Source of the DNA: Leptospira terpstrae serovar Hualin str. LT 11-33 = ATCC 700639
GTDB lineage: Bacteria; Spirochaetota; Leptospiria; Leptospirales; Leptospiraceae
NCBI RefSeq assembly: GCF_000332495.1
Contig: NZ_AOGW02000010.1
Span: 806,001-870,000 of the forward strand
Reading direction: 5' to 3'
Length of the DNA: 64,000 bases
Shown here piece after piece: positions 18,427 through 30,232 of this stretch. The notes under the pieces are model-generated. The model made no database searches and was not told where the DNA came from. It saw nothing but the letters and a program-made list of their open reading frames with translations. Made by a program: the position numbers and the translations under genes. Within the stretch, counting starts at the first letter, position 1, and every line of letters begins with the position of its first letter.

Positions 18427-19772
18427 TATGCCACCCAAGTCCCTGCCATATCTAATTCAAAGAAAGAGTCCACACGAACCTGACCGAATTGGCCCAGTTT
18501 CAAACCCATATCTTCCACATAGACAATTTCATCAATTTCAGGAGCATCTTGGAAACGACGAACCATGGCTCCTTTTTCTAATACTTCATCCACGACGGCA
18601 GGATAGATTTTTCCAATTCGATTTTGGTGGATGGTTCTTAAAGTTCCAAGATAGGCATCACGCACCAAGTTCACTCGGCGTGCAATTTCTTTGTCCTTAA
18701 TTTGGCCATCCATCGTCGCACCCTTTGTTCCTTCTTGTGGGGAATAAGGAAATAGATTTACCTTTTCTGGTTTTACATCTTCGACAAACCGAATGATCTC
18801 TTCCACATCCTCCATTGTCTCTCCAGGGAAACCAAGAATAAAGGAAGTGCGAATTTCCAATTCAGGGCGGAGGTCGCGTGCTTTTTGGAATAATGATTTA
18901 AAGTATGAATATTCGCCCGTTCGGTTCATCGATTTTAAAACGGATTTGGAAACATGTTGTAAAGGGCTTTCCAAATACGGGGCAATTTTAGGAATTTCTT
19001 TATAAAGATCTAGTAACTTTTCTGTTTTTTTGTCAGGGTAAAGATAAAGAAGTCTTAAGAGTTCGAGTCCTTCCACATCGGCCACAGAACGAACCAAATC
19101 CAAAAGTTTATCCGTATCCTTTCCATAAAACACAGTGTCTTGCGATACAAGACAAATCTCTTTCGAACCTGCTTTGACAGCCCGTTTTGTTTGTTCTAAA
19201 ACATCAGTACTATCTGTATCCCGATACTTTCCTCGTAAATTAGGAATGATACAAAAGTTACAACCTCGGTTGCAGCCATCGGAAATTTTTACATAAGAGT
19301 ATGGTTTGGAATAGTTTTCAATTCCTTTGCTAGTGATAAGCCTGTCCAAGAGATCAGCATTGAATTCGGTTAGATCTTTGAATTCGAGGGGAAAGTTTTT
19401 ACGGAGGATCTCTCCTGCTTTATCATACTTTCCGGTTCCAAAATGAAGGTCCACTTCGGGAAGATCGTCGGAAATTTCTTTTCCCGCACGTTCCGCAAAA
19501 CAACCCACAACCACTAACTTTTGTTTGCTCTTCTTTTTGATATCGATAGAATCTAAAATGGTTTGGATGGTTTCTTTTGTAGCATCTTGGATAAAAGTAC
19601 AAGTATTGACTAAATGGAAATCACTGGCTTCAGGACCTGCCGCAGGAAGGAGTCCTTCCTTTAGAAGCGACTGGTGCATCGCCATTGAATCAACGGTATT
19701 TTTAGGGCAACCGAGAGTCGTGATAAAAAACGACTTCGGTGTCTCTTCGGTTTTTTCCTTAACCTTCGGCAT
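18426..19772 (-). CDS. rimO: ribosomal protein S12 methylthiotransferase RimO
   Basis: RimO is a radical SAM enzyme that methylthiolates an Asp of ribosomal protein S12. The N-terminal cluster cysteines are in TLGCPKNTVD, NTCTFI and VGCFAER. The radical SAM cluster motif is CNRGCNFC, and a TRAM domain lies at the C-terminus. The 448-residue length is normal. Its ATG shares one base with the rodZ stop (TAATG). RimO rather than MiaB is favoured by the CPKN and CNRGCNFCIIP sequences. Confidence 0.95.
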   Translation of the reverse strand: MPKVKEKTEETPKSFFITTLGCPKNTVDSMAMHQSLLKEGLLPAAGPEASDFHLVNTCTFIQDATKETIQTILDSIDIKKKSKQKLVVVGCFAERAGKEISDDLPEVDLHFGTGKYDKAGEILRKNFPLEFKDLTEFNADLLDRLITSKGIENYSKPYSYVKISDGCNRGCNFCIIPNLRGKYRDTDSTDVLEQTKRAVKAGSKEICLVSQDTVFYGKDTDKLLDLVRSVADVEGLELLRLLYLYPDKKTEKLLDLYKEIPKIAPYLESPLQHVSKSVLKSMNRTGEYSYFKSLFQKARDLRPELEIRTSFILGFPGETMEDVEEIIRFVEDVKPEKVNLFPYSPQEGTKGATMDGQIKDKEIARRVNLVRDAYLGTLRTIHQNRIGKIYPAVVDEVLEKGAMVRRFQDAPEIDEIVYVEDMGLKLGQFGQVRVDSFFELDMAGTWVA

Positions 19773-20872
19773 TATTCGCCTAACTCTCCAATGATGGATT
19801 GAGTGGAATCATAAGGATTCGGCTTACGAATGAAGATTTTTTTGACAAGTTTCCCTGGTTTTCCAAGGACAGATCGTTCTTTTCCATTTTGAACCATTTC
19901 TACGGCTCCACCGTCACCCACTTTGATTTCAAGTCTGTCTCGAGCTTCTAAGTGTTTGACTTCCCCTGCAGAAACAAGTCCTCTTTCTCCCATCTGACCA
20001 TCTAATACAAATTCTACGTAACTTGGTTTCGAGAAAAAAAGTGTTACTTGGATTGGCACATCTCCCACAGGAGATTTTACCGCGGCCCCTTCTCTTTCTT
20101 CTTTGAGTGTCACAAGAACCTTAGCAGACTTTTCAGTAACTGCTTGGGTCACAACTCGGATGTCACGACGAAGAGAAGTTAGTTCCTCAATACGGTAGGA
20201 AAGAATAGTTTCCTCACCTTCTGCAGTTTGGAAAAAGTATACATTTTTCTCAGGAAAAATATTGAAACCAAGGTTTGCTTTTCCATTGGAAACACCTTTG
20301 ATGAACATCTTACACTGTTGGTTGTTTACACTAAAACTCACACCACGGTCTTCCGTTAAAATAAATGGTACACTCGCGTTTTCAGGAACACTTTGAGAAA
20401 CAAAGTTGATTCCTGATGGAATGTCGGAACTAGCAACTGTCTCAACAGTAGAACCTACTTCAGTCGTTTCCTCGTCCATAGATCCAGAGCCAGAATCTTC
20501 AAAACTAATGTAGATAATGTATGCTGAGATCACAAAAAGGAAAAGGGAAACAAGGCTTATGATTTTATTGCGATCTAAACTGAAAGGAGTTGTTGTCGGA
20601 CGAGTGAGTTCTTCCAGAGGGGCTTGTGATTCTTCTATTTGTTCTCCCCGATAAAGATTCAGTAACATGGCAGAATCTAATTTTAAATAACTGGCGTAGT
20701 TTTTTAAAAATCCAAGAGCAAAGGTTTCTGCGGGGAATTGAGAATAATCTTCTGTTTCTAAAGCGATGATGTACTTGGCTGCAATATTTGTTTCTTTGGC
20801 TACATCTTTGACAGAGAGTTTTTTATCTTCTCTCGCTTCTCGTATGATTTGACCGACTCGTTTTGTGTTCAA
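19772..20872 (-). CDS. rodZ: RodZ-like cell-shape protein (HTH, membrane helix, C-terminal domain)
   Basis: The 366-residue protein has an N-terminal helix-turn-helix (about 5-70: [20 protein letters not shown]), a basic juxtamembrane stretch, one membrane helix (104-123) and a periplasmic beta-rich region. That is the order seen in RodZ, which links MreB filaments to the membrane in rod-shaped cells. The C-terminal region is diverged from the usual RodZ domain. The start is TTG 20872 with AGAGGA eight bases upstream. It is followed without gap by rimO and preceded by lolA. Confidence 0.8.
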   Translation of the reverse strand: MNTKRVGQIIREAREDKKLSVKDVAKETNIAAKYIIALETEDYSQFPAETFALGFLKNYASYLKLDSAMLLNLYRGEQIEESQAPLEELTRPTTTPFSLDRNKIISLVSLFLFVISAYIIYISFEDSGSGSMDEETTEVGSTVETVASSDIPSGINFVSQSVPENASVPFILTEDRGVSFSVNNQQCKMFIKGVSNGKANLGFNIFPEKNVYFFQTAEGEETILSYRIEELTSLRRDIRVVTQAVTEKSAKVLVTLKEEREGAAVKSPVGDVPIQVTLFFSKPSYVEFVLDGQMGERGLVSAGEVKHLEARDRLEIKVGDGGAVEMVQNGKERSVLGKPGKLVKKIFIRKPNPYDSTQSIIGELGE

Positions 20873-20889
20873 GATGATATCCTCTTAGC

Positions 20890-21591
20890 TTAGTTTTCGG
20901 ATACAAGTGGGTTGTTTACAATTTTAGCGTTTCCGCTCATGTGAAAATTGAAAACTCCATCTTGGATTTCTTCAGAAAAATTAATATTGGAAAATGAGAT
21001 TGTGGTTACTTTCCCGCGTCCATCGGTAGCCACTGCTTTTTTGATTAGGTAAGATTCGGAATCAACAAAAAGTTTCATCTTTTCAAACCCACCAATCTTT
21101 TCTCGTTGGTCGAGATCCAAAACAAAGTATTTTGCCGTATCTCCCATAGAACGAGGTTGTTCGATGGTATCAAATTTATAATGGTATTTACGAAAAAGAC
21201 GATTGAGGCCATCGGGACTGTTCGTTGTAAAGATGGGACCCGAAGTATTTTTACGATCAAGAGTTAGGTCTTGTTTACCTACAGCACCTAACCTCTTGAT
21301 AAAGATATGAAGAGTTTTTCCATCAGATACAATTTCGTCCCCTTCCGGTTCTGCAAAGTTGTATCTGATTTTGCCGGGACGTTTGTAAAAACATTTCCCG
21401 CGCATCTGTTTTTCCTTTTTGTTGTCTTCTGTTTTGATGAGAAAATCAGCCGAATAGGAATTGATATCACTAAAGTTCTTCTTTATCTTTTTCACCACTT
21501 CGGAGGGTGAGTGCCAATTGTGAGCCGGACTTGTTTGGGCACCGAGAGACACCCCAAATACAAGTAAAAAAGATCCGATCCATACTTTCAT
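20890..21591 (-). CDS. lolA: LolA-like outer-membrane lipoprotein carrier
   Basis: LolA carries lipoproteins through the periplasm from LolCDE to the outer membrane. The 233-residue protein has a signal peptide ([19 protein letters not shown]) and the LolA fold pattern: an early helix [38 protein letters not shown] and [12 protein letters not shown] chose ATG 21591, where the signal peptide begins; the open frame extends further into the ftsK end. It lies between ftsK and rodZ. Confidence 0.85.
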   Translation of the reverse strand: MKVWIGSFLLVFGVSLGAQTSPAHNWHSPSEVVKKIKKNFSDINSYSADFLIKTEDNKKEKQMRGKCFYKRPGKIRYNFAEPEGDEIVSDGKTLHIFIKRLGAVGKQDLTLDRKNTSGPIFTTNSPDGLNRLFRKYHYKFDTIEQPRSMGDTAKYFVLDLDQREKIGGFEKMKLFVDSESYLIKKAVATDGRGKVTTISFSNINFSEEIQDGVFNFHMSGNAKIVNNPLVSEN

Positions 21592-21631
21592 AGTTTCCCA
21601 GTTTTTCAGACAAAGTTCTCTTGTCGATGAT

Positions 21632-24622
21632 TTACGCTGAACGCAGGATTTCCCGTGGTTTGGCCCCGATTTGTGGGGAAACATAACCACGCATTTCCAT
21701 GAGTTCCATAAGCCTTGCGGCCTTGTTGTATCCGATCCTCATCCGGCGTTGGAGGTAACTAGCACTGGCTTTTTTTTCCGTGACAACGATATTCCAAGCC
21801 TCGTCAAAAAGTTCTTCATCTTCATCGGAAGCCATTTCGACACTGGTTTCATCCTCCCAATTCATCTCCACATACGCAGGAGCCCCTTGTTTTTTAGCCT
21901 CTTCCACGATGGATTCAATTTCTTTCTCTTCAATAAAAGGAGCTTGGATTCTTTGGAGGTCACTCGAAGTCGGAGACCGGTATAAAAAGTCTCCTTTTCC
22001 GAGAAGGGTTTCGGCCCCGCTTGTATCAAGAATGGTTCTAGAGTCCGTCTTTTGTGCCACTTGGAAGGCTACCCTTGCCGGACAGTTTGCTTTGATCACC
22101 CCGGTGATCACATCCACGGATGGCCTTTGGGTTGCCATCACCAAATGGATTCCGACAGCCCTTGCTTTTTGAGAAATCCTTTGGATTTGTTCTTCGAGAT
22201 CCTTTCCCGAAACCATCATTAAGTCCGCAAGCTCGTCAATAAAGATCACAATGTACGGAAGTTTCTGAAAGCCTTTGGCATGGGCATACTCATCCACTTT
22301 TTCATTAAAACTTTTGAAGTCCCTACTTTTCAATTGGGAGATCATTTGGTATCGACTCTCCATTTCTTGAATGGCCCAAGAAAGTGCCTTGGTTGCTTTT
22401 TTCGGATCGGTGATCACTGGCATTAAAAGGTGAGGAATCCCTTCATACAATGTCATCTCCACCATCTTCGGGTCAATCATGATGAAGCGCACTTCTTCGG
22501 GAGAACGAGTGCAGATAAGACTGGTAATCATCGCATTGATACTCACCGACTTTCCAGATCCCGTAGTTCCCGCGACGAGTAAGTGCGGAAGTTTTGCGAT
22601 ATCTATCATCACAAGTTTTCCCGAGATGTCTTTTCCAATACAAATCGAAAGGTCTTTGGCCTTGTGTTGGAGGATGGTATCTTTTAAAATTTCAGATAAA
22701 AACACATCTTCTCGAATCCGGTTCGGAACCTCAATCCCGATGGAAGCCTTGCCCGGAATTGGTGCCACGATCCGAATGTTTTTTACTTCTAAGTAGGCTC
22801 TGATTTCATCAGAAAGTGAAACGATACGGTTGAGTTTGATCCCATTAGGAATGGTGATCTCATAACGCGTGATAATCGGTCCTCTTTCTTTTGTAATCAC
22901 TTTGGACTCAATTCCAAAATGACCTGTAGACTCTTCGATTTTACGAGAGATCAGATCCAGTTCTGAATCATTTTTTAAAATATTGGCCACAGGTACTTGG
23001 TGAGACACAAGTAACCTAGGCGAGATATAATACTTTCCTTTTTTCAGTTTGGGTTTTGGAACCATGGAACCAAACATTAGTTCTTGCTCTACTTTCGGTT
23101 CTGGTTTTTTCTTACCAAAATTTCCAGAACTTAAGTTAGAGCGAACAAGAGGAGATGCCTCTTCCACTGCCAAAGTTTCGAGAGTTTCTTCTTCAAACTC
23201 TTCGGAACTAGAATCTATTTCTTCTTGTGACTCATCAGATTCACTACTTTCATTTGCATCCCAACCAGTTTCTTCTACAAGAGAAAGACGCACTGATTCT
23301 GGAATTTGGATGGCTTCTGTTTTTCCAGGAATCTCTTCCTCTTCAGAACCCATAAGGACTGGCAATGCCGATGGGTCGTCATAGGAACCATCCTCTTCTG
23401 ATTCAACGTCCTCAACTTCTTCTTCATAAAAGTAAGTAGGAGACTGAAAACTGGACTTTTCGAACCGTTCGTCTTTTTCACCAAACAAAGGTTGAATTGG
23501 TTCTAATTTAGGTAACTCCAAACTAGTGAGGTCCGCAATTGCCTCCCCTTTTGGTTTCCATTTTGCTTCCGGAAATTGAAACAGGATTTTGGATTCCCGT
23601 TCCATTTCCTTTTCTTCCAATTCCTCGGTAAGACGTCTATTGTCTGTTAGTTTTAATTTAGAAATTAATATTTCATTCCGTACATTTTCCGCAAGAGAAT
23701 CCAATTTTGATTCTGATTTTTGGAAACGAAACACCTTACCTGACTCGTCAAAAAAACCTTCAAATTTGGTAACATTTCGGTAACGAACCGCTGGTTTTTG
23801 TTTGGATACTATCGAATGATTCAAACCTTCTTTATCTTTCGAAAGCCCATCTTCGTTACGGAAACGGTCAAAATCCATTCCTGTTTTTTGTCTATATTTC
23901 CCAGGATTTTCTTCGGCGACTACATTCCAAAAATGACTCGCGATATCTTCTTTGGTTTCTTCCTCTGTTTGGACACTAAACCATTGTTTGTTTCGAATCT
24001 CTTCTATGGGGGCGCGGCGCGTGGATACCACTGATTCCAAAAATTGAGGAAGTCTCAAGTGAGGGAGTTCCTTTCGTCCGCCCATCAATCGATAAATTCC
24101 ATTGGAATATTTATGAATGGCATCAAAGGTAAAAGACCAAGCTCCGTCTTCAAGCCAGATCACGGCAAAGTATAAGTATAAAAAGAATACGACAAGGATA
24201 CGACCCGTCTCTCCAAAAAGATAAGAAAAAACCCAAGAGAAAAATTGGCCAAGAATTCCACCACTGTCCCCTACATGACCTAGAGGAGTTTCAAGTAAAT
24301 GCAAACTCACTGTTGTTGCCACAAGGAAAAGAGGGAAAAACAATGCTTTGCCCAGTCTGTCGAAGTCAGGATTTCGCAAAGAAAGGACACCTAACATCAA
24401 AACAAATCCAGCAAATAAAAACGAGGACTTCCCAAAAAGATAAAGAAGTGTAAATGCGATGTAATGCCCAAGCCTTCCAAACCAATTGAAAAGCGACCCG
24501 TCTTCTCCTTCCTGAAACGAAAAGAGAGACAAAAGTAAAAACACACCGGAAAATACTAATAGATACGGAAGGAAGTCTTTACGTGGCAAAGTCCATCCCC
24601 ATACGGATTTTTTAGGGTCCAT
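21632..24622 (-). CDS. ftsK: DNA translocase FtsK/SpoIIIE
   Basis: FtsK is a septum-located DNA pump that clears chromosome ends and activates dimer resolution. The 996-residue protein has four or so N-terminal membrane helices (about 15-175) and a long acidic, Ser/Glu-rich linker. The motor follows, with Walker A GTTGSGKS (685-692) and Walker [12 protein letters not shown]. The C-terminus is a winged-helix gamma domain ([18 protein letters not shown]) that reads KOPS-like sites. It is the first gene of the long minus-strand run towards ribE. Confidence 0.95.
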   Translation of the reverse strand: MDPKKSVWGWTLPRKDFLPYLLVFSGVFLLLSLFSFQEGEDGSLFNWFGRLGHYIAFTLLYLFGKSSFLFAGFVLMLGVLSLRNPDFDRLGKALFFPLFLVATTVSLHLLETPLGHVGDSGGILGQFFSWVFSYLFGETGRILVVFFLYLYFAVIWLEDGAWSFTFDAIHKYSNGIYRLMGGRKELPHLRLPQFLESVVSTRRAPIEEIRNKQWFSVQTEEETKEDIASHFWNVVAEENPGKYRQKTGMDFDRFRNEDGLSKDKEGLNHSIVSKQKPAVRYRNVTKFEGFFDESGKVFRFQKSESKLDSLAENVRNEILISKLKLTDNRRLTEELEEKEMERESKILFQFPEAKWKPKGEAIADLTSLELPKLEPIQPLFGEKDERFEKSSFQSPTYFYEEEVEDVESEEDGSYDDPSALPVLMGSEEEEIPGKTEAIQIPESVRLSLVEETGWDANESSESDESQEEIDSSSEEFEEETLETLAVEEASPLVRSNLSSGNFGKKKPEPKVEQELMFGSMVPKPKLKKGKYYISPRLLVSHQVPVANILKNDSELDLISRKIEESTGHFGIESKVITKERGPIITRYEITIPNGIKLNRIVSLSDEIRAYLEVKNIRIVAPIPGKASIGIEVPNRIREDVFLSEILKDTILQHKAKDLSICIGKDISGKLVMIDIAKLPHLLVAGTTGSGKSVSINAMITSLICTRSPEEVRFIMIDPKMVEMTLYEGIPHLLMPVITDPKKATKALSWAIQEMESRYQMISQLKSRDFKSFNEKVDEYAHAKGFQKLPYIVIFIDELADLMMVSGKDLEEQIQRISQKARAVGIHLVMATQRPSVDVITGVIKANCPARVAFQVAQKTDSRTILDTSGAETLLGKGDFLYRSPTSSDLQRIQAPFIEEKEIESIVEEAKKQGAPAYVEMNWEDETSVEMASDEDEELFDEAWNIVVTEKKASASYLQRRMRIGYNKAARLMELMEMRGYVSPQIGAKPREILRSA

Positions 24623-24698
24623 ACGGGAAATATCGGCCGGTTTTGAGACATAGGCAGAAAAAAAATGGAAGCGAAAAGGCTTTCTTTAAGCTAAGAAT

Positions 24699-25196
24699 CT
24701 AACCCTTAAAATTCGTAAAATTGGCATCAAAATTGAAATTGGCGTTGCGAATCGCCGCCATCACCTCTTGCAAATCGTCCTTTTTTTTGCCCACCACCCG
24801 AACCGATTCCCCCTGGATGGTTGCCTGGACTTTCAGTTTTTGGTCTTTGATGAGGGTGGTGATTTGTCTTGTTTGGTCTTTGTCCAATCCATTTTGGATC
24901 TTTACTTTTTGACGGACGGTTTGACCCGTAGCCGGCTCAATTTTGGATTCAAAATCAAAGGCCTTTAGACTAATTCCCCTTTTTGCCATTTTGGTAGTGA
25001 GGACATCAATCACCTGCTTTAGTTTGATCTCATTTTCTGAGGTCAAAACTAAGGTGTCTTCCGTGAGTTTGATTTCTGAATTCGATCCTTTAAAATCAAA
25101 TCGTGTTTGGATTTCTGTCATGGCTTGTGCCACGGCATTCTGCAATTCCGGTCTTTCGATTTTTGATACAATGTCAAATGATGGATCTTGTGCCAT
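24699..25196 (-). CDS. YajQ family nucleotide-binding protein
   Basis: The 165-residue protein matches the YajQ/UPF0234 family in length and sequence: DPSFDIVSKIERPELQNAV at the start, TRFDFKGS, and DQTRQITTLIKDQKLKVQ near the end. Family members bind nucleotides; some act as cyclic di-GMP effectors and some bind RNA. The role here is not known. It follows alaS by 26 bases on the same strand and has 76 bases to ftsK. Confidence 0.93.
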   Translation of the reverse strand: MAQDPSFDIVSKIERPELQNAVAQAMTEIQTRFDFKGSNSEIKLTEDTLVLTSENEIKLKQVIDVLTTKMAKRGISLKAFDFESKIEPATGQTVRQKVKIQNGLDKDQTRQITTLIKDQKLKVQATIQGESVRVVGKKKDDLQEVMAAIRNANFNFDANFTNFKG

Positions 25197-25222
25197 ATAG
25201 TTTACTCCTAACTGATTCTTAT

Positions 25223-27982
25223 TTATCCTAAACTCTTTTTGGCAAGGCCCAAAGCAAAATCCAAAGCGGCTTGTAAACTTTCAGGTTTTTTGCCACCACC
25301 TTGTGCCATATCTGGCCTTCCGCCCCCTTTTCCATCTAACAGAACTAAGGTTTCCTTCAAAAGGTCACCACAGTGGATTCCCCTTTCGTTCAATACCTTA
25401 TTGCACATAAAAACAAGGGAACTTGTTTCTCCCTCCACCGATCCAAAGAGGCAAAGAATTTCTGGTTCTTTGGCTTTGAGGCTATCGGCCAGGTCTTTGA
25501 GAGACTTGGCATCCACAGAATTAAACATTTCCGTAACCACTTTTCCTTTCGAAAAGGAATGGGCTTTTTTAAGAAGTCCATCGACAAGTTCCGGATTCAT
25601 CTGGAAGCTCAGTTGTTCTTTTTTCTTTTTTGCCTTAAAGAGGGCGCTGGATTTTTCTTCTAGTTCCGTCTCTAAACTTTCGCGCAGTGTGCGCAAAAAT
25701 TCCACAGCTGCATTTCCTTTTTTGGAAAATAAATTTTGTAAGTCTTCGGGTGCGGGAACTACAGTCGAAATTCCAAATTCTTTCAGATCACCAAACGTTT
25801 CTTTGGCGTTTAAATTATGTATTTCCACTTTTGCGGCCAATGTTTGGAACTGAGACAAAAAGTATTCAATCACTGTTTCCCCACAAATTGCTTCGACCCG
25901 TCTATTTCCTGCACCGGGACTTCCTTCTTTGATGATGGCAAAATATCCAATTTCTTTGGTGTTGGAAACATGAGTTCCCCCGCAAAATTCTTTGGATTTA
26001 TCACCCATAGAAATCACGCGAACTAATTTTCCATATTTCTCATCAAACATAGACAAAGCACCAGAATGTTTCGCATCTTCAATGTCTAAAACTTCTGTTT
26101 TCACAGGGATGGAAGCATTCACCGCATCATTTACATCTTTTTCAATGGAGATGATATCTTCTAGAGAAAGCGCCTTGGGATGGGAAAAATCAAATCTTAA
26201 ATAATCAGAGGAAACGATGGAACCTTTTTGTGCCACATGGTTTCCTAGGATACGTCGCAGTGCCCCATTTAACAAGTGTGTACCGGAGTGATGGTTGGCT
26301 AAGTTTTGGCGCCGCCCAGTATCTATCTCTGCTTCGATTTGATCCCCCACGGAAATATTTCCTTTTAGAATCACACCCAAATGGAGGAAGGTTTCGTTTT
26401 CTTTTTGTGTGTCCTGGACTTGAAACTGGAACCCCTCTTTTTTTAGATACCCCCAGTCTCCGATCTGACCACCGCCTTCTGCATAAAATGGAGTTTTATC
26501 CAAAATCACAACGGCTTCTTCCCCTTGATTTGCAGAAGTAACTGACTTACCATCTACAAATAGATAAATCACTTTTGCCTCTGCTTTTGCGGCCGAATAT
26601 CCTAAAAATTCTGTTTTGAGTTCGGGACTTGCAGTAATCCCAGTTAGATATTGGACTTTTTTACCTTTCCAACTAGCGCGCGATAGGTCACGGTCTTTTT
26701 CGAGTTCCTCTTCGAATCCTTTGTCATCAAAACCAAAACCACGATCTACCACAAGTTCTTTGGTCATCTCACGAGGAAACCCGTAAGTGGAATAAAGTCG
26801 AAATCCTTCTTTCCCTGTGACAACTGTTTGGTTGTTATTTTTCAGATGTTCCAGTAGAGTTTCTAATTCTTCGAGACCTACTTCCAAAGTATGAAGGAAT
26901 AACTCTTCTTCTTTTTTTAAGATAGATTCGATGTCTTTTGCTTTGTCCTTTAGTTCTGGATACCTTACTGAATATAAATCCCGAAGTGTTCCAATTAGTT
27001 TATATAAAAATGGTTCGTGAATTCCTAGTTTTCTTGCAAAAAGGGAGGCACGACGAATGAGCCTACGAATTACATACCCCCGACCTGTGCGGTCAGGATA
27101 GATTCCATCTCCTAACGAAAAGAATACGGAACGGGAGTGATCAGTAATCACTCGAAAAGACTGTTTGGTGGAATCGTCATAAGTTTTACCAGAGAGTGTT
27201 TCGATTTTACGAATGATGGATTTTAATTCATCCGTATCATAAACCGAATCCACTTCCTGTAAGAGCATAGCCACACGTTCGAGTCCAGATCCTGTATCAA
27301 TTCCAGTTTGTTTTAATGGGAGGAGTTCCCCGGAAACCGTTTGGTTAAATTGGTTAAATACTAAATTCCAATATTCTAAATAACGATCACAGTCACAACC
27401 TGGTTTGCAATTGGGATTATTTCCACAATTAGGTCCACCTTTTTCTGGACCACGATCCAAATACAATTCGGAACAAGGACCACAAGCCCCACTATCTCCT
27501 GCAGGACCCCAGAAATTATCTTTTTTTCCAAGCCTTACAATTCGTTCTTCGGGAATGCCTGCATCCATCCAAATCTTTTTGGCTTCATCATCATCTAAGT
27601 AAATCGTTACCCAAATTTTATCTTTAGGGATATGTAAGTGGTTCAGTGAAAAATCAAGGGCATATTCAATGGCTTCTTTTTTGAAGTAATCTCCAAAAGA
27701 AAAGTTCCCGAGCATTTCAAAAAATGTACAATGCCTTTCTGTTTTACCAACTACTTCCAAATCTGTGGTTCGAACACATTTTTGTACCGAAGCGGCTCTT
27801 GTGTAAGGTAAGTCCACGGCTCCCGTAAATAGAGGTTTGAACTGAACCATTCCCGCGGTTGTAAATAAAAGAGTGGGATCTCCCTTCGGGATAAGGCTTG
27901 AAGAAGGCACGATGGTGTGGCCTTTTTCTTTAAAGTAATTGGTATACAACTCAGCAATTTCGCGGACAGTTTTCGACATCAT
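25223..27982 (-). CDS. alaS: alanine-tRNA ligase
   Basis: AlaS charges tRNA-Ala. The 919-residue protein has a class II catalytic core at the N-terminus, a tRNA-recognition region, and an editing domain with [14 protein letters not shown] and CGGTHVSNT, the zinc-binding His and Cys of the mischarging check. The C-terminal DHHA1-type domain ends with [14 protein letters not shown]. An atypical Cys-rich insertion, [16 protein letters not shown], lies in the catalytic domain near residue 185; this Cys cluster occurs in several bacterial AlaS lineages. Two adjacent ATGs (27982 and 27979) are possible starts. Confidence 0.97.
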   Translation of the reverse strand: MMSKTVREIAELYTNYFKEKGHTIVPSSSLIPKGDPTLLFTTAGMVQFKPLFTGAVDLPYTRAASVQKCVRTTDLEVVGKTERHCTFFEMLGNFSFGDYFKKEAIEYALDFSLNHLHIPKDKIWVTIYLDDDEAKKIWMDAGIPEERIVRLGKKDNFWGPAGDSGACGPCSELYLDRGPEKGGPNCGNNPNCKPGCDCDRYLEYWNLVFNQFNQTVSGELLPLKQTGIDTGSGLERVAMLLQEVDSVYDTDELKSIIRKIETLSGKTYDDSTKQSFRVITDHSRSVFFSLGDGIYPDRTGRGYVIRRLIRRASLFARKLGIHEPFLYKLIGTLRDLYSVRYPELKDKAKDIESILKKEEELFLHTLEVGLEELETLLEHLKNNNQTVVTGKEGFRLYSTYGFPREMTKELVVDRGFGFDDKGFEEELEKDRDLSRASWKGKKVQYLTGITASPELKTEFLGYSAAKAEAKVIYLFVDGKSVTSANQGEEAVVILDKTPFYAEGGGQIGDWGYLKKEGFQFQVQDTQKENETFLHLGVILKGNISVGDQIEAEIDTGRRQNLANHHSGTHLLNGALRRILGNHVAQKGSIVSSDYLRFDFSHPKALSLEDIISIEKDVNDAVNASIPVKTEVLDIEDAKHSGALSMFDEKYGKLVRVISMGDKSKEFCGGTHVSNTKEIGYFAIIKEGSPGAGNRRVEAICGETVIEYFLSQFQTLAAKVEIHNLNAKETFGDLKEFGISTVVPAPEDLQNLFSKKGNAAVEFLRTLRESLETELEEKSSALFKAKKKKEQLSFQMNPELVDGLLKKAHSFSKGKVVTEMFNSVDAKSLKDLADSLKAKEPEILCLFGSVEGETSSLVFMCNKVLNERGIHCGDLLKETLVLLDGKGGGRPDMAQGGGKKPESLQAALDFALGLAKKSLG

Positions 27983-28031
27983 ACACTTACAGCGAAATCG
28001 GGTTTGCCTCCTAGGGCAAGGAAATTAGAAG

Positions 28032-29237
28032 TTAACTCTCCCGTAATTCCTTGTATTGGAGAAAAGAAACCAAGGCAAAAAAGAGAAATAAACCACCCAA
28101 AATTCCAAAGGTGAGTTGGGAACCAATGGAATCCGCAAGGAGAGCGGAAAGAAATCCAGACACCGCCGGCGTGAATTGAAAACAAACCGTATAAAGAGAA
28201 AGGATCCTTCCTCGGATTCCATCTTCCGCGCGTTTTTGTAAAATCGCAGGAAGAAGGCTGGAAACCACTCCGCCAGAAACTCCAAAACAAAACAAAAAGA
28301 AAGAAGTAGCAGAAGCTTTTCCAAAAGGAACAAAACCTAAAAAGAATAGAGAGGAGAGGGTAAAAACAATCAGTAAAATTAGACCCTTTCTTTCCAGATG
28401 ATGGAAAAGGATGGTGAGAACACCACCGAGAAATAACCCCGGCCCTAAAAATACAAGAACCGTTCCCCGAGCCAATTCCCCGAGTCCCAATTCGTTACGA
28501 ACATATTTAGGAAGGATGACTTGGATGGGTCCAAGGGCAAGCATACTGAGAACAGCCATGTACATCACTTGCCTAGATACAGAATCCACTTTTAGAAACT
28601 CTACTACTGTTTTGAGATTTGCAGATAAGGAAGGAATATTTTCTAGTTTTTGTCCTTTCGCATCGAACCTTGGTTTCTCAGTCTTACTTTCATATCGTAA
28701 TAAGCTAAAAGCGATCATCGAAAGTAAGTGAAAGGATGTTAATACCAAAAATAAACTAGGATACCCATTTCCTTCCCGAAACCAACCGACGGCAAGAGGG
28801 CTCATCCCAAAAGCAAAGATCAAAAGTAAATTTCCGGCTATGGTATGAAAGACAAGTCTGTGTGATTCCATCACCTCTCGTAGAATGGCCATCCTACCGG
28901 GAAGAACTGTTGTCATTCCAATCCCATTCACGAAAGCAAGTGGTAACAAAAATAGTGGATGGGTTCGAAAAAAATCCGTAAAAACACCTAACAGAAGAGA
29001 GGAGATGAAAAGAAAAAACTGAAAACTCACGACCACCCATTTTTTGGAATAATGATCGAGTAAGTAACCCGTATATAAGAAGAAAATAGGAAAAGGTAAA
29101 AAAAGAAAAAAGAAGACGATGCCTGAGAATCCTTTCACTGCATCTAATGTTTGGCAAAAAATAACGATCGAATATAAAAAACAACTACTGGCAAAGGTAC
29201 CAATGGCGAAGGCAAAATAAAATATCAGTTGGTGCAA
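28032..29237 (-). CDS. MFS transporter
   Basis: This 401-residue membrane protein has about 12 predicted helices in two halves with a central hydrophilic loop (about 195-215), as in major facilitator permeases. A cytoplasmic DHYSKKW-type motif after helix 2 fits the family's loop 2-3. The substrate cannot be told; it resembles drug-efflux or lysophospholipid (LplT-like) carriers in general layout. The start is TTG 29237, only about 15 bases after the rpsI terminator hairpin, with AGGTAGG upstream. It precedes alaS by 49 bases. Confidence 0.8.
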   Translation of the reverse strand: MHQLIFYFAFAIGTFASSCFLYSIVIFCQTLDAVKGFSGIVFFFLFLPFPIFFLYTGYLLDHYSKKWVVVSFQFFLFISSLLLGVFTDFFRTHPLFLLPLAFVNGIGMTTVLPGRMAILREVMESHRLVFHTIAGNLLLIFAFGMSPLAVGWFREGNGYPSLFLVLTSFHLLSMIAFSLLRYESKTEKPRFDAKGQKLENIPSLSANLKTVVEFLKVDSVSRQVMYMAVLSMLALGPIQVILPKYVRNELGLGELARGTVLVFLGPGLFLGGVLTILFHHLERKGLILLIVFTLSSLFFLGFVPFGKASATSFFLFCFGVSGGVVSSLLPAILQKRAEDGIRGRILSLYTVCFQFTPAVSGFLSALLADSIGSQLTFGILGGLFLFFALVSFLQYKELRES

Positions 29238-29251
29238 GGGGGTACCTACCT

Positions 29252-29278
29252 AAAAAAAAAGCCTCCCGTAGGAGGCTT
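29252..29278 (-). terminator. terminator after rplM-rpsI
   Basis: On the minus strand an AAGCCTCC/GGAGGCTT stem with a four-base loop is followed by a run of T. This is a textbook rho-independent terminator. It lies 28 bases after the rpsI stop and just before the start of the MFS gene. Confidence 0.9.
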
Positions 29279-29305
29279 CGTATCGGAAAAAAAGAGGAAT
29301 TCCGA

Positions 29306-29701
29306 TTAACGTTTTGAGAACTGAGTTCCTCTACGCGCTTTGTGTAGACCGTATTTTTTACGTTCCACCATACGGCTATCTCGAGTGAGAAAACCTTCTT
29401 TTTTCAAAGCTGGTTTGAAAGCCTCGTTAAAAGCTACGAGTGCACGAGCTACAGCATGTCGAATTGCTCCTACTTGCCCAATCACTCCACCACCAGTTAC
29501 ATTGAGTGCAATGTCATACTTGTCGCGAGAATCTAAAACTAAAAGTGGCTCAAGAGCACGGCGAACTAAGTGTTCCCCATTTTTAATGTAATCGTTTACA
29601 TCTTTATGGTTCACTGTGATTTTACCAGTTCCAGATGCGATTTTTGCACGTGCAACGGATGTTTTGCGTCGGCCTACTGCCCAAATTGCTTTTTGCGCCA
29701 T
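29306..29701 (-). CDS. rpsI: 30S ribosomal protein S9
   Basis: S9 contacts the anticodon of P-site tRNA through its C-terminal tail. The 131-residue protein has [14 protein letters not shown], the central [19 protein letters not shown], and the C-terminal RRGTQFSKR ending in Lys-Arg, all conserved. It lies one base after rplM, the usual L13-S9 pair. Confidence 0.98.
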   Translation of the reverse strand: MAQKAIWAVGRRKTSVARAKIASGTGKITVNHKDVNDYIKNGEHLVRRALEPLLVLDSRDKYDIALNVTGGGVIGQVGAIRHAVARALVAFNEAFKPALKKEGFLTRDSRMVERKKYGLHKARRGTQFSKR

Positions 29702-29702
29702 A

Positions 29703-30155
29703 TTATTTCAACTCCAGTTTGAGGGGCTTTTGAGCTCCCAAGTTGTGGTCATTACCAGCGAATACGCGGCAATTTCTCAACATTTGATCACCTAACTTAG
29801 ATTTAGGTAACATTCCTTTCACAGCTTCCATAATCACTCTTTCAGGATTTTCTTGAATGAGTTTATGGAAAGCAATTGCAGTCATACCACCTGGGTAACG
29901 TGAGTGATGGTAGTAAATTTTTTGTTCTCTTTTGCGACCAGTGACTGCCACTTTAGATGCATTAACGATAATGATATTATCTCCACAATCCTGGTTAGGA
30001 GTGAAGGTAGATTTGTGTTTTCCGCGAAGTCGGGAAGCTACTTGACTTGCCAATCTTCCGAGAGTCTTATCAGTTGCGTCCACAACAAACCACTGTTTTT
30101 GTACGGCTTCTTTTGCGATAGAAGGGGTCTTGTGGGCTTTAGACAATAGTTCCAT
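29703..30155 (-). CDS. rplM: 50S ribosomal protein L13
   Basis: L13 is an early-assembling 50S protein. The core sequence [19 protein letters not shown], then [18 protein letters not shown] and [12 protein letters not shown] is conserved. I chose ATG 30155 (150 residues), close to the family length of about 142; a GTG at 30200 would add 15 residues. TTGACC on the minus strand at 30205-30210 may be part of its promoter. It is divergent from thiL. Confidence 0.95.
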   Translation of the reverse strand: MELLSKAHKTPSIAKEAVQKQWFVVDATDKTLGRLASQVASRLRGKHKSTFTPNQDCGDNIIIVNASKVAVTGRKREQKIYYHHSRYPGGMTAIAFHKLIQENPERVIMEAVKGMLPKSKLGDQMLRNCRVFAGNDHNLGAQKPLKLELK

Positions 30156-30232
30156 AAGTACGAGATTTTCCTCTTTTATGTCAGGATTTTCGGTTTTCAC
30201 ACCGGGTCAAACAAAATTATTGGATGTAAGCT

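Noticed and set aside
28032..29237. Regulatory rather than coding gap between rpsI and alaS
   Set aside because: The frame gives a clear 12-helix transporter with family-like layout.
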